Assembly (NCBI GenBank): GCA_028277225.1
Contig: JANQHB010000033.1
Span: forward strand, 101,873 to 165,872
Origin: Chlorobium sp.
Lineage (GTDB): Bacteria; Bacteroidota; Chlorobiia; Chlorobiales; Chlorobiaceae
Reading direction: 5' to 3'
DNA: 64,000 bases
Shown one piece after another: positions 41,683 to 50,071 of this stretch. Every line of letters begins with the position of its first letter. The first letter of the stretch is position 1. The translations under genes were made by a program, and so were the position numbers. The notes beneath the pieces were generated by a model that was given only the letters and a program-made list of their open reading frames with translations, made no database searches and was not told where the DNA came from.

Positions 41683-44007
41683 TCACTCTCTGAAATCAGC
41701 CCTTTTTAAACTCTCCCAAATCTTCCTGGCGGCGATCACCATGTTTTCGATGGCCGGAACCACTTCATCCCATTTTCTTGTTTTAAGGCCGCAATCAGGA
41801 TTGATCCATATCTGTTCCGGAGTAAAATGCCTCAACACAAGATCGAGTTGTTCACCCAGTTCATCGACTGTCGGAACGCGTGAAGAATGGATATCGTAAA
41901 TACCGGGACCAAGCTGGTTCGGATAGCCGAAATCTGCAAACGCCTGAAGCACCTGCATGCCTGACCGTGCGGTTTCGATGGTCAGCACATCGGCATCGAG
42001 CGCGACAAGCGTTTCGAGGATATCTTCGTAATCGGCATAGCAAAGATGCGTATGGATCTGTGTTTGGGGCGCAACGCCTCCTGAGGTAACACCAAAGGCT
42101 CTGACCGCCCAGTCCAGATATTCCTGCCTTGCGGCCCTTTTCAACGGCAACCCCTCACGAAGTCCCGGCTCATCGATCTGTATGACGGCGATACCGGCTC
42201 GCTCGAGATCGAGAACTTCATCGCGCATGGCAAACGCAAGCTGTAGTGCAGTTTCGCTCCGCAGCTGGTCATCACGAACAAACGACCATTTCAGGAGCGT
42301 CACCGGTCCGGTAAGCATACCTTTTACTGGTTTGCCCGTACACGATTGGGCAAAAACCGTCCACCCTAAGGTTATCGGCCTTTTTCGACTGACATCCCCG
42401 TAAATGATCGGGGGTTTGACCGCTCTTGAACCGTAGCTCTGAACCCATCCGTTCGCAGTAAACGCTATTCCGTCAAGATGTTCACCGAAATATTCAACCA
42501 TGTCGGTTCGTTCGAACTCCCCGTGAACAAGCACATCGAGACCGGCCTGTTCCTGCCAGGCAATCGCATCGGCAATGAGTTTTCTGAGCGCACCATCATA
42601 CTCATCCCGCGACAGTTCTCCACTTCTGAAGCGTCTCCGCAACTTTCGGAGTTCAATGGTCTGAGGCAAAGATCCGATCATGGTTACCGGCAGCAGCGGC
42701 AGCTTCAGACGATCCTGCTGCAACAGCTTCCTCTCGGCAAAAGGTATAGAACGCCCCGTATCCATATCAGCCGCACCGGAAATTCTCCTGCGCACCTCGT
42801 CATTGCGGATCAAATCGGAATGAAGTCGTGCATTGGCCGCCTTGAGATGATCGGCAAGTTCATGAAACACTTCATCGGAAACCCTATCCTCCATCAGATC
42901 GGCAAGTAACCGTACTTCATCGAGCTTCTGGCGTGAAAAACTGAGCCATTGCCTGAGAAATGAAGGAAGTGAACCACCGGACGGCTCAAGATCGAGATCA
43001 TACGGGCAGTGAAGAAGAGAGCATGAAGTGGAAACCCACACACGCTCCTTGCCGAGATACTTTTCGGCATGCCCGAGAACATCGAGCGAATCTTCTATTC
43101 TGTTCTTCCAGACATTACGCCCATCGACCAACCCGAGCGAGATGTTCATCGATGAAGGTGCATTCTCGAATACTGAAGGAAGATCATCGGAACCGTTCAC
43201 CACATCGACATGGAGAGTCTCGACAGGAAGCGATAAAGCAAACTGAAGGTTTTCGCCAAGACCGTCGAAATAAGTAGCGAGAACAAGATGAAAACCTGGA
43301 AAATGCTGACTGATATAGGAAAAGGCTCTCTTATATGCTTCGCGGCCTTTCTCATCGAGATCGGCGGCAAGAAACGGCTCGTCTATCTGAAGCCAGTAAC
43401 CGCCTGCATGGTGCAGATCTTCGAGGATAGCAGCATAAACAGCAAGAAGCGAATCGAGCAGATCGAGCCTGTGAAAACCTTCATCAGCCTCCTTTCCGAG
43501 CAACAGATAGCTGACCGGACCGAGCAGAACCGGTTTGGGAGAGCCTATTCCGTAAGCCTTCGCTTCCAGAAACTCCTGAACGCACTTTCGCGATTCATAG
43601 CAGAAATGCTGATCCGAAGTAAATTCCGGAACGAGATAATGGTAATTGGTATCGAACCATTTTGTCATTTCAAGAGGTTCTGCTTCTACTCCGAAACCTT
43701 CATAACCCCTGCACATGGCGAAATAGAAATCCATATCCGACAGTTTATTGCGCAGGGGATGAAAACGTTTCGGAATGACGCCGAGCATACTCGACATATC
43801 CTGAACATGGTCGTAGAGCGAAAAATCGTTGCATGCAACAAGGTCCATGCCAGCATCGAGCTGGACCTGCCAGCGAAGATGTTTTTCTTTCTGTGAAGCA
43901 TCGAGCAGGTCCTGTTCACTGATCGATCCGGACCAGTATCGCTCACAGGCTTTTTTCATTTCCCTGGACGCGCCGATCCTGGGATAACCGAGAGTGTGGG
44001 TAAGCAT
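41683..44007 (-). CDS. metE: cobalamin-independent methionine synthase
   Basis: Zinc enzyme transferring a methyl group from 5-methyltetrahydrofolate polyglutamate directly to homocysteine, 774 residues. The duplicated two-barrel structure is evident. The N-terminal barrel begins TLGYPRIGASREMKKA and the C-terminal barrel has VTMIGSLPQT. Zinc ligands are in IHTHLCY (His and Cys), a later Glu, and NPDCGLKTR (Cys). VIQIDEPGLREGL is also characteristic. A cobalamin riboswitch lies upstream in the correct orientation, so the gene should be expressed only when B12 is scarce. Confidence 0.95.
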   Translation of the reverse strand: MLTHTLGYPRIGASREMKKACERYWSGSISEQDLLDASQKEKHLRWQVQLDAGMDLVACNDFSLYDHVQDMSSMLGVIPKRFHPLRNKLSDMDFYFAMCRGYEGFGVEAEPLEMTKWFDTNYHYLVPEFTSDQHFCYESRKCVQEFLEAKAYGIGSPKPVLLGPVSYLLLGKEADEGFHRLDLLDSLLAVYAAILEDLHHAGGYWLQIDEPFLAADLDEKGREAYKRAFSYISQHFPGFHLVLATYFDGLGENLQFALSLPVETLHVDVVNGSDDLPSVFENAPSSMNISLGLVDGRNVWKNRIEDSLDVLGHAEKYLGKERVWVSTSCSLLHCPYDLDLEPSGGSLPSFLRQWLSFSRQKLDEVRLLADLMEDRVSDEVFHELADHLKAANARLHSDLIRNDEVRRRISGAADMDTGRSIPFAERKLLQQDRLKLPLLPVTMIGSLPQTIELRKLRRRFRSGELSRDEYDGALRKLIADAIAWQEQAGLDVLVHGEFERTDMVEYFGEHLDGIAFTANGWVQSYGSRAVKPPIIYGDVSRKRPITLGWTVFAQSCTGKPVKGMLTGPVTLLKWSFVRDDQLRSETALQLAFAMRDEVLDLERAGIAVIQIDEPGLREGLPLKRAARQEYLDWAVRAFGVTSGGVAPQTQIHTHLCYADYEDILETLVALDADVLTIETARSGMQVLQAFADFGYPNQLGPGIYDIHSSRVPTVDELGEQLDLVLRHFTPEQIWINPDCGLKTRKWDEVVPAIENMVIAARKIWESLKRADFRE

Positions 44008-44154
44008 ACGTTTTCAGTTTGGTTGATCACCGAGAGGTACGCTTACGCGGAAAAAAGAATAAAGAGAGGAGAGAGGCTGAATCGAAGGAGTGTTTCCTGA
44101 CAGTCGTTATCCTCATCAATGCTTAATCCGCGAAGCATGTTATGGGTATAAGAA

Positions 44155-44322
44155 ACTGGACAGGTCTCCTGGCTTGCCTGCTCTGCAGCACCTTCCCGTC
44201 CCGCCAGAGCGGAACAGTGGCATAACGCTGCACAACTTACTGATGGCTTTACAGTTGCGCGTCAGCTCACGATTTGCACGTGATTCCCTATTAAACTCCT
44301 TTTACGGAGTATCCGGTTTCGA
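44155..44322 (-). promoter_or_regulatory. cobalamin riboswitch upstream of metE
   Basis: Minus strand: AAACCGGATACTCC, then AATAGGGAATCACGTGC, GACGCGCAACTGT, a GCCACTG-type segment, GGGAAGGT and finally the B12 box AGCCAGGAGACCTG (44174-44161). The order and spacing fit the cobalamin riboswitch. The metE ATG is about 150 nt downstream. Confidence 0.9.
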
Positions 44323-44331
44323 CAGTAAAAA

Positions 44332-44583
44332 AAGAACAACTTGCCTCAATGTACGATTATAAATGGATTTTATAAGGAAAAATCCATCAGGTCCGGCACT
44401 CGCCCAAACTGTCCGCTCATTTCTCTTCTCACAATGTTCAAGAGGATTCCCGAGCTGCCGGGCGTCAGCAAAATCACTTCCGTAAGTAACTGCAAAAAGA
44501 ACCGGGAGCGAATTTTTGGACTATTCAAACGACCCACGTACCCGGGGCATCGGATATTCTCTCATGAAAACCTCCCACTGTTT
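44332..44583 (-). other. 250-bp gap between the two metE-side riboswitch units
   Basis: No supported gene. On the minus strand GGAGG precedes an ATG that opens only a 14-codon frame (MREYPMPRVRGSFE). Another unstarted frame runs on toward riboswitch 2. The content may be the decayed tail of a gene once controlled by the third riboswitch. Confidence 0.35.
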
Positions 44584-44931
44584 TCAGTTATTTCTCCATG
44601 CTGGAAAACTGGTCAGCGTATTGCCGTCAAAGCTGAAATCTTCATATGCGGAACAGCGACAAATGTCGGTACGCATACAGGAATCCTGGGCCTGAAGGGT
44701 AATCCCGCCTGACTGAAACAAAACCACCGGGCAATGGCAGTATAGAGAAAGACTCCTTTCACCATTGATCGTCAGCAGATGTTCAGGTAAACTGACATGG
44801 GTCCCAAACGAGTGCGTGGGAACAAAAGGTATGAACCGGTAAAGAAGGGCAAGAATCAGCCGGTCCTGCATCTTCCTGAACGATGCACGCAACCAGCCCT
44901 TCCCTGGAAATGGAAAGATATTTTTTTTCAT
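44584..44931 (-). CDS. small unrecognised ORF directly downstream of a cobalamin riboswitch
   Basis: Open frame of 115 residues from the ATG at 44931, 39 nt after the riboswitch B12 box. The protein starts MKKNIFPFPGKGWLRASF and has a hydrophobic middle (LILALLYRFIPFV). It then has several cysteines and histidines in SLYCHCPVVLF, DSCMRTDICRCSAY. I recognise no family. There is no clear ribosome-binding site, and the frame can be extended into the riboswitch, which argues for caution. It could be a small metal-binding or cobalt-transport accessory protein, or a decayed remnant. Confidence 0.35.
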   Translation of the reverse strand: MKKNIFPFPGKGWLRASFRKMQDRLILALLYRFIPFVPTHSFGTHVSLPEHLLTINGERSLSLYCHCPVVLFQSGGITLQAQDSCMRTDICRCSAYEDFSFDGNTLTSFPAWRNN

Positions 44932-44969
44932 CGCAGCATGTCGCTTTATTCCCGAAGCAAAAAAATAAT

Positions 44970-45152
44970 GCGGCAGGTTTTCTGACTCTCCCGGTTTTAC
45001 CGGCCTTCCCATCCCTGAGCGTCTGGACAGTGGCATTTTCGGCAAACCTTTTCATCAACGGTATAGCTGATGCGGGATCACAGCAGCGGGTACTGTTCCG
45101 GACTTGCACCGGATTCCCTTTTAAGCCCGTCATGTCACCATAACAGGCACCA
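44970..45152 (-). promoter_or_regulatory. cobalamin riboswitch (third), orphan target
   Basis: Minus strand from GGTGCCTGTTATGG through AAAAGGGAATCCGGTGC, AGTACCCGC, GCCACTG, GGGAAGGCC to the B12 box GAGTCAGAAAACCTGCC (44988-44972). This is the most canonical of the three copies. A T-run (ATTATTTTTTTGC) follows immediately and may be part of the expression platform. No recognisable B12 gene lies before the metE riboswitch 650 bp further on. Confidence 0.9.
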
Positions 45153-45286
45153 CGAATGGATGAAGTATAATAAAAAGAGCGGCTCAGGCAAGCATCGGGA
45201 AAAAATATATTCCAGACGGGTACGGTTCCGGGAAAAACATCTTCATAATATCACTCAAAGAACTATGGAGTATCTCACAGATCAAA

Positions 45287-46081
45287 CTATTCGTTACAAG
45301 TATGTACAGGAAGAACCAGCCGAAATCCCCGGAAATCGTTTACCGCTTTCGGCACCACGAACGAGCGCTGCGATGCGCGGAAGGCGAATTTGTCTGGGTA
45401 GCGCCAGCAGCCGCCCCGCTCCTGTCGGAGAACATCGTCGCCATCGGTGACGTTGCCGGAACCATTCTCTCCTTCCCAGACTGAACACCATTCCATGATG
45501 TTGCCGCTCTGGTTCCAGGTCCCATAACCCGAAACGCCTTCAGGATAGGAATAGACCGGGGCGACGGACTCTTCACCCTTGTTGCCGCGGTTACGGCAAT
45601 TGTTTTCGTCCCACCGGTCGCCCCACGGGTAAAGCATTCCTTCCGGCCCGCGCGCCGCCTTTTCCCACTCGGCGTCGTTAGGCAAGCGGCATCCCGCCCA
45701 TCTGGCATAGGCGTCCGCATCGTCCCAACTGATGAGTACCACCGGGTAATCGTCGAACTCCTCAGGGCAACCCTCTTCGCGCCAGAACGAAAGCGAGTCG
45801 ATCCTTGCACCGATGTTGGGAGGCTGATGGCCGGTGTCCTCGACAAATGTCCGGTACTGGCGATTGGTGACCGCATAGACCGAAATATAAAAAGCATCGA
45901 TATGCACACTGCACTGCGGGCTTTCCCTGTCGAGATCGTCGCCCATGGTGAAGCGACCCGCAGGCACAAGCACCATCGGAGAACCATCCTTTTCATTTAC
46001 GACAACCGGTGGCAGCGCGTCATCGGATGGGCGGATTGCACGACGCCTGAGTTTCGAAAGGGTTTCGTTTGTATTCATCAT
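45287..46081 (-). CDS. FGE/SUMF1-fold protein, probably non-catalytic
   Basis: Formylglycine-generating-enzyme (sulfatase-modifying factor) fold, about 264 residues from the ATG at 46081, which overlaps the AAA+ gene's stop (ATGA). Family blocks are present: MVLVPAGRFTMGDD, FYISVYAVTNRQY, PVVLISWDDADAYARWAG, RLPNDAEWEKAARG, YPWGDRW, GNIMEWCSVW and the C-terminal RGGCWR...RGFRLV. In real FGE the block after GGSW carries two catalytic cysteines; here it reads GGCWRYPDKF without that pair. It is therefore more likely a binding or scaffold version of the fold. It is the last gene of a five-gene operon with Hsp70-, GrpE- and AAA+-like proteins. Confidence 0.85.
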   Translation of the reverse strand: MMNTNETLSKLRRRAIRPSDDALPPVVVNEKDGSPMVLVPAGRFTMGDDLDRESPQCSVHIDAFYISVYAVTNRQYRTFVEDTGHQPPNIGARIDSLSFWREEGCPEEFDDYPVVLISWDDADAYARWAGCRLPNDAEWEKAARGPEGMLYPWGDRWDENNCRNRGNKGEESVAPVYSYPEGVSGYGTWNQSGNIMEWCSVWEGENGSGNVTDGDDVLRQERGGCWRYPDKFAFRASQRSFVVPKAVNDFRGFRLVLPVHTCNE

Positions 46082-47679
46082 GATTCCGTTATTTCCGCTC
46101 CGTCTCCCTTCCACTCAGGACGCTCACGATACTTTTTTGAGGCACCCTTGTCTGTGGGTGACGCGGTCGTTTCGCCGGATGCGCTGCGGACCTGACCGTT
46201 GCTGACCATTTCCCTTAAACCGTCGATCACCTGTTGATGTGATGCCGAAAGCGGCACCATTGATTCGGCAGCCTTCAGCAGATCCTCTGTTTCGATCTCC
46301 CGTCGCTTGTCCCGGAAAGCGGGGAACATCGCATCGTTTACCAGCGCCTGCAATTCAGCACCGACAAAACCCTCGGTGGCAGATGCAACCGCATTAAGGT
46401 CGAAATAGTGTGAAAGCATGGTGTAGCCCCGCTCCTTGAGGTGGACTTCGAGAATGTTGATCCGTTCGGCGTGACTCGGCAGATCGAGGAAAAAGACCTC
46501 GTCGAATCGTCCCTTACGCAGCAGTTCGGGCGGAAGGCGGTCAACGTTGTTGGCCGTTGCGAAGACGAAGACAGGTGAGGTTTTCTCCTGCATCCAGGTC
46601 AGAAAGGTGGCAAACACGCGGCTCGCCGTACCGCTGTCACCGACCGATCCCGCAAACGCTTTTTCGATCTCGTCCACCCACAGCACACAGGGTGCAATGA
46701 CCTCGGCTATACGGATGGCTTCCCTGATATTCTGTTCACTCGATCCGAGCAGGCCGCTGAAGATCGCACCGACATCCATACGAAGCAGCGTCATCCCCCA
46801 GTGACCGGCTGTGACCTTTGCGCAAAGGCTTTTACCGGTACCCGGAATGCCGATAAGTGCCACCCCTTTTGGAGTGCTGAGACCGTACTCGCGAGCCTCC
46901 TGGCTGAACGCCTCCTGACGCTGATCGAGCCACTGTTTCAGCACACCGAGCCCCCCGACGTTGTTCATCGAACCGGTGTAGGGATGGAGTTCGAGCGCGC
47001 CGCTTTCACGGATAATGTGACGCTTTTCGTCAAGCACCTGCCGCACGCTCCTTTCGTCGAGCGGCTGCCCGCCGGCAAGCACAATTGCCTTGCGGAACGC
47101 CCGTCCTGCCTCGACGATGGAAAGTCCAAGCGCACTTTCAACCATGCGTTCGCGTAGGCCGTACGTGGCGTTTTCGAGTGCGTGGGTCGAACGGGCTTCG
47201 CGTTCGAGCAGCGCCATAATACGGTCGCTATCCGGCTTGCCGACGTCGATGGTCGGGATGTCGTGGCACAGCTCTGCGGGAAGGTCCCCCTCCGTGCCGG
47301 TGACGATGATGTTCACCGCTTCGTCCCTGAAAGGGAGTCGCGATGCGAGATTGCGCAACATGCGCGAGACCTTGCGGTTGTGCTCCCAGAAGTGCTGGAA
47401 ATCCTTGAGGATAAAGGTGGCGGAGCCTTTGTAGTCGTCAATGATATCGAGCACGGTTTCCGGATTCGCACTGATCTTGCTGAAGGTCGCAGCAGGCTCT
47501 CGCAACTGCCGGAACTGGTCGCCGATGTCCCAGGTGACGAGCCCCATGCCACTGGGCCATTCGTTTGTTTGCGCCCACCCGGAAAGCGCCTTCAGGACAT
47601 CCTCTTCATCGATGGTCACCAGATGGATGACGGCAACTCGTGCCGCAATGTTCAGTTTGAGTTCGTCGAGCCAGAGCAT
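46078..47679 (-). CDS. AAA+ ATPase, Ycf46-like
   Basis: Cytosolic AAA+ ATPase of 533 residues. The N-terminal 240 residues (VAVIHLVTIDEEDVL..., FILKDFQHFWEHNRKVSRMLRNLA) resemble the degenerate ATPase-like domain of Ycf46-type proteins. The second half is a full AAA+ module: Walker A GIPGTGKSL (about residue 280), Walker B CVLWVDEIEK, sensor 1 ATANNVDRLPPELL and arginine finger region RKGRFDEVFF. The last 60 residues are low in complexity. Its stop overlaps the FGE-like gene, and the Hsp70-like gene ends 52 bp upstream. Remodelling of protein complexes is likely; the client is unknown. Confidence 0.85.
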   Translation of the reverse strand: MLWLDELKLNIAARVAVIHLVTIDEEDVLKALSGWAQTNEWPSGMGLVTWDIGDQFRQLREPAATFSKISANPETVLDIIDDYKGSATFILKDFQHFWEHNRKVSRMLRNLASRLPFRDEAVNIIVTGTEGDLPAELCHDIPTIDVGKPDSDRIMALLEREARSTHALENATYGLRERMVESALGLSIVEAGRAFRKAIVLAGGQPLDERSVRQVLDEKRHIIRESGALELHPYTGSMNNVGGLGVLKQWLDQRQEAFSQEAREYGLSTPKGVALIGIPGTGKSLCAKVTAGHWGMTLLRMDVGAIFSGLLGSSEQNIREAIRIAEVIAPCVLWVDEIEKAFAGSVGDSGTASRVFATFLTWMQEKTSPVFVFATANNVDRLPPELLRKGRFDEVFFLDLPSHAERINILEVHLKERGYTMLSHYFDLNAVASATEGFVGAELQALVNDAMFPAFRDKRREIETEDLLKAAESMVPLSASHQQVIDGLREMVSNGQVRSASGETTASPTDKGASKKYRERPEWKGDGAEITES

Positions 47680-47731
47680 GTTTCATTAATTTTATCGGTT
47701 ATACATCCGGCATCTCATAAAAAGCCACCCG

Positions 47732-49351
47732 TCACAGTTTCACCACCGGCAGATCCATCACCGGTAACGGGAGACGGGAACCGTCGCGAAGCCGGATGCT
47801 GGAACGGTTGCCCGGCTCGGTATCGCGGAGCCAGAGCGTAAGACGGCGGTCCTTGTCCACTCCGAATCCGGCGACAAAGCGCCGTTCGCCCGAACGGCAT
47901 GGCGGATCGGCCAGGATAAATTCGCTGTCTTCGGGATTGAGCGCCTTGTGACGCGCCTCCTGACGCTCTTGCCCCCTGACCGGACGCAGCCCGTCTGCCC
48001 CGTTGACGTAGGAAATGAGCGGACGGCTCATAAGCGTGCGCTCGTAAATAACCAGCCCGAGTACATCCTGGGCCTCCGATGCAGACTTGATGTACTTGCT
48101 GCATACCGGTTTGCCAGTCGGGTAGGGCGTGCCACGCGGAACGACCGTCACCAGTTCGAAGTCCCGAATCTCCCGGTTCCAGCTTCGCAGGCAGTAGTCA
48201 TGCGTCAGTGTCTGGTCGATCTCTCCAGACGAATAAAGGCACGCGCCGCGCGCAATAGCATCGAACGGTCTTCCCGCATGAACCTCGGTGCCGGGGAAGT
48301 AGTCCCGTATTTTATCCTTGATGCCCGGCAACAGACTACTGCCGCCGACAAGAAAAACCCCCTTTAGTTCCTCCTTGCGTATGCCCGCCCGGTCACGCGC
48401 CTGATCAATAGCGCGGTCGATCGTACGAACGATGTGCTGATAGAGGTTATTCATACCCGGTTCGCGCTCTGTTTCGAGCACCTCCCTTAGCGTGTCGGCC
48501 GTAAGCGTCACATTTATCAGTCTGCCGGTCACATCATTAAAGCGGTTGAAGGAGGCTTCCAGGCTGCCATTCGAGACGGTTATTTTCGCCTGCTCGACCG
48601 CTTCGAGCAACGAAAGACCGATGGCAGCTATGTCCTTGTCGCCGAGTTCCTGCTCTTGCTGGATGCGCTCAAGCAGCCAGTTGTCGATCATCATACCGCC
48701 GATTTCCTCGCCTGCCCGTCCGAGAATACGGCATCGTGCATGAGATGTGATCGAGAGGTCTGTACGGACAATGGAAACATCGAGCGTACCGCCGCCGAAA
48801 TCGATGATGCAGTAAGGTTCATTGTCGAGCACCTCATCGCCATAGCCCAGCATGCAGGCGGTAGCCTCGTCGAGAATGCTGATACCGCCTGCAAACCTCT
48901 TCATCGCAGCTTCACGAAGCCAGTCGATGTAGTGATCGAAAGCCTCGACCGGCACAGTCAGTACCAGTTCGTCATCGATGTCGCCAAACACACCGCGCAC
49001 AAACATCAGGATTCGATCCACCAGATCGTTCGCTGCCAGCCGGGGATAGATCACCTCACCGTTCACGCGCCGCCCGCGATTGGCTCCACCTGTGCGCAGC
49101 ATATCCATTTTCAGCCAGCGAAAGGTCCCCGGATGATTAACCAGCCCCGCACCTGCGACCTGGCTGCCGACAAGTGGAGTGTCACCTTCCCCGAAATGGA
49201 TCATGGATGGAATGACCCGCGCATCGTTCTCGCCCGGCTGAGGATAGAGAATACCGAGATTGGGCAGCTCGGGAGTTTCAATATCCTTCAGGACCTCGTT
49301 CCAGCGAGCGACAACACTGTTACAGGTCCCGAAATCAAAAGCAATCGCCAT
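47732..49351 (-). CDS. Hsp70-like ATPase with short C-terminal domain
   Basis: Actin/Hsp70-fold ATPase of 539 residues, about 100 shorter than DnaK. The nucleotide-binding domain is well kept: phosphate-1 motif AFDFGTCNSVVA, phosphate-2 motif CIIDFGGGTLDVSIV, and the adenosine motif VFLVGGSSLLPGIKDKI. TACMLGYG and LVLTVPVEAFD are also Hsp70-like. The C-terminal 160 residues are beta-rich and do not resemble the DnaK lid. It is a dedicated paralogue, with its own GrpE-like partner encoded just upstream and an AAA+ ATPase downstream. Confidence 0.85.
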   Translation of the reverse strand: MAIAFDFGTCNSVVARWNEVLKDIETPELPNLGILYPQPGENDARVIPSMIHFGEGDTPLVGSQVAGAGLVNHPGTFRWLKMDMLRTGGANRGRRVNGEVIYPRLAANDLVDRILMFVRGVFGDIDDELVLTVPVEAFDHYIDWLREAAMKRFAGGISILDEATACMLGYGDEVLDNEPYCIIDFGGGTLDVSIVRTDLSITSHARCRILGRAGEEIGGMMIDNWLLERIQQEQELGDKDIAAIGLSLLEAVEQAKITVSNGSLEASFNRFNDVTGRLINVTLTADTLREVLETEREPGMNNLYQHIVRTIDRAIDQARDRAGIRKEELKGVFLVGGSSLLPGIKDKIRDYFPGTEVHAGRPFDAIARGACLYSSGEIDQTLTHDYCLRSWNREIRDFELVTVVPRGTPYPTGKPVCSKYIKSASEAQDVLGLVIYERTLMSRPLISYVNGADGLRPVRGQERQEARHKALNPEDSEFILADPPCRSGERRFVAGFGVDKDRRLTLWLRDTEPGNRSSIRLRDGSRLPLPVMDLPVVKL

Positions 49352-49429
49352 AGACTACCCCCTCTCACAAACCAGGAACACCATTGTTCCCATAAATGAA
49401 AAAACCATCTCTTCTCTTACATTGTTCAC

Positions 49430-49510
49430 ATCTGTCCACTGCTTACATTCGTCCACTCAGTCAACCCAGTGCACTTCCTACATTCCTCCACTCCAGTCCA
49501 CTTCCTCTTG
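49430..49510. repeat. degenerate repeats at the 3' end of the grpE-like gene
   Basis: Words GTCCACT, CTTACATTCGTCCACTC and CTTCCTACATTCCTCCACTC recur with small changes over about 70 bp. They overlap the last ten codons of the GrpE-like gene and fill the gap to the Hsp70-like gene. They resemble the other simple-word repeats at 4.5, 32.7 and 37.4 kb. Confidence 0.65.
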
Positions 49511-50062
49511 CCCCAAGCTGTGCCTGACGATTCCTGCCTGCGCTTTTGCAATGATCCTGCCATTGAACCGGCAACCCGCAAAACGAATCAGCACCGCAAC
49601 ACCGGGCTGTGGACAGGTACCATCAAGCATTTTGTGGAGCGCAGGATCAAAAGGTTGTTGTTCACCGACAGTACCAATCTGTTCCACTCCTCGTTTCTCA
49701 AGGATTTTCCGAAATGACAACGCCACCTGCAACAGGTCGGAAAGATTCAGATCGCCCTTTTCAGCGTGACGAACCTGCATTGCCGAAAGCGTAGACAGAG
49801 GTGCAGCACACTCATGTAAAAAACCCTCGACCGCTTCTTGCCCGGCCCGTTCGAAGAGCGTCTTCGACCGCTCCAACTGAACGGCATACTCTTTTTTCAG
49901 CCGGGCTATTTCCTTATCGCGCTCCAAAAGTTCAAGGCGCAATCCAGCCATATCGCCTGAGGACTCAGAATCATCGTTGCTCATCAGGACCTTGAGAAGA
50001 CGTTGCAGGAAACCGGATTTTTGCCTCATAAAGAAATCAGATTTATTTGAATAGCAAGACAT
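49478..50062 (-). CDS. GrpE-like nucleotide-exchange factor
   Basis: GrpE-family protein of up to 194 residues; internal starts at 50029 and 49984 are possible. A coiled-coil stretch (LELLERDKEIARLKKEYAVQLERSKTLFE is its core region, about 45-75) precedes a beta-rich end (FDPALHKMLDGTCPQPGVAVLIRFAGCRFNGRIIAKAQ region), the classical GrpE layout with the FDPxxHxAL-type motif. Housekeeping GrpE serves DnaK; this copy should serve the Hsp70-like protein encoded 126 bp downstream. The last codons lie in repeat DNA, so the extreme C-terminus may be variable. Confidence 0.8.
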   Translation of the reverse strand: MSCYSNKSDFFMRQKSGFLQRLLKVLMSNDDSESSGDMAGLRLELLERDKEIARLKKEYAVQLERSKTLFERAGQEAVEGFLHECAAPLSTLSAMQVRHAEKGDLNLSDLLQVALSFRKILEKRGVEQIGTVGEQQPFDPALHKMLDGTCPQPGVAVLIRFAGCRFNGRIIAKAQAGIVRHSLGQEEVDWSGGM

Positions 50063-50071
50063 CGCCAGCCC

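Noticed and set aside
45287..46081. Target protein of a diversity-generating retroelement
   Set aside because: The FGE/C-lectin fold is typical of such targets, but there is no reverse transcriptase, template repeat or adenine-biased variable repeat in the window.
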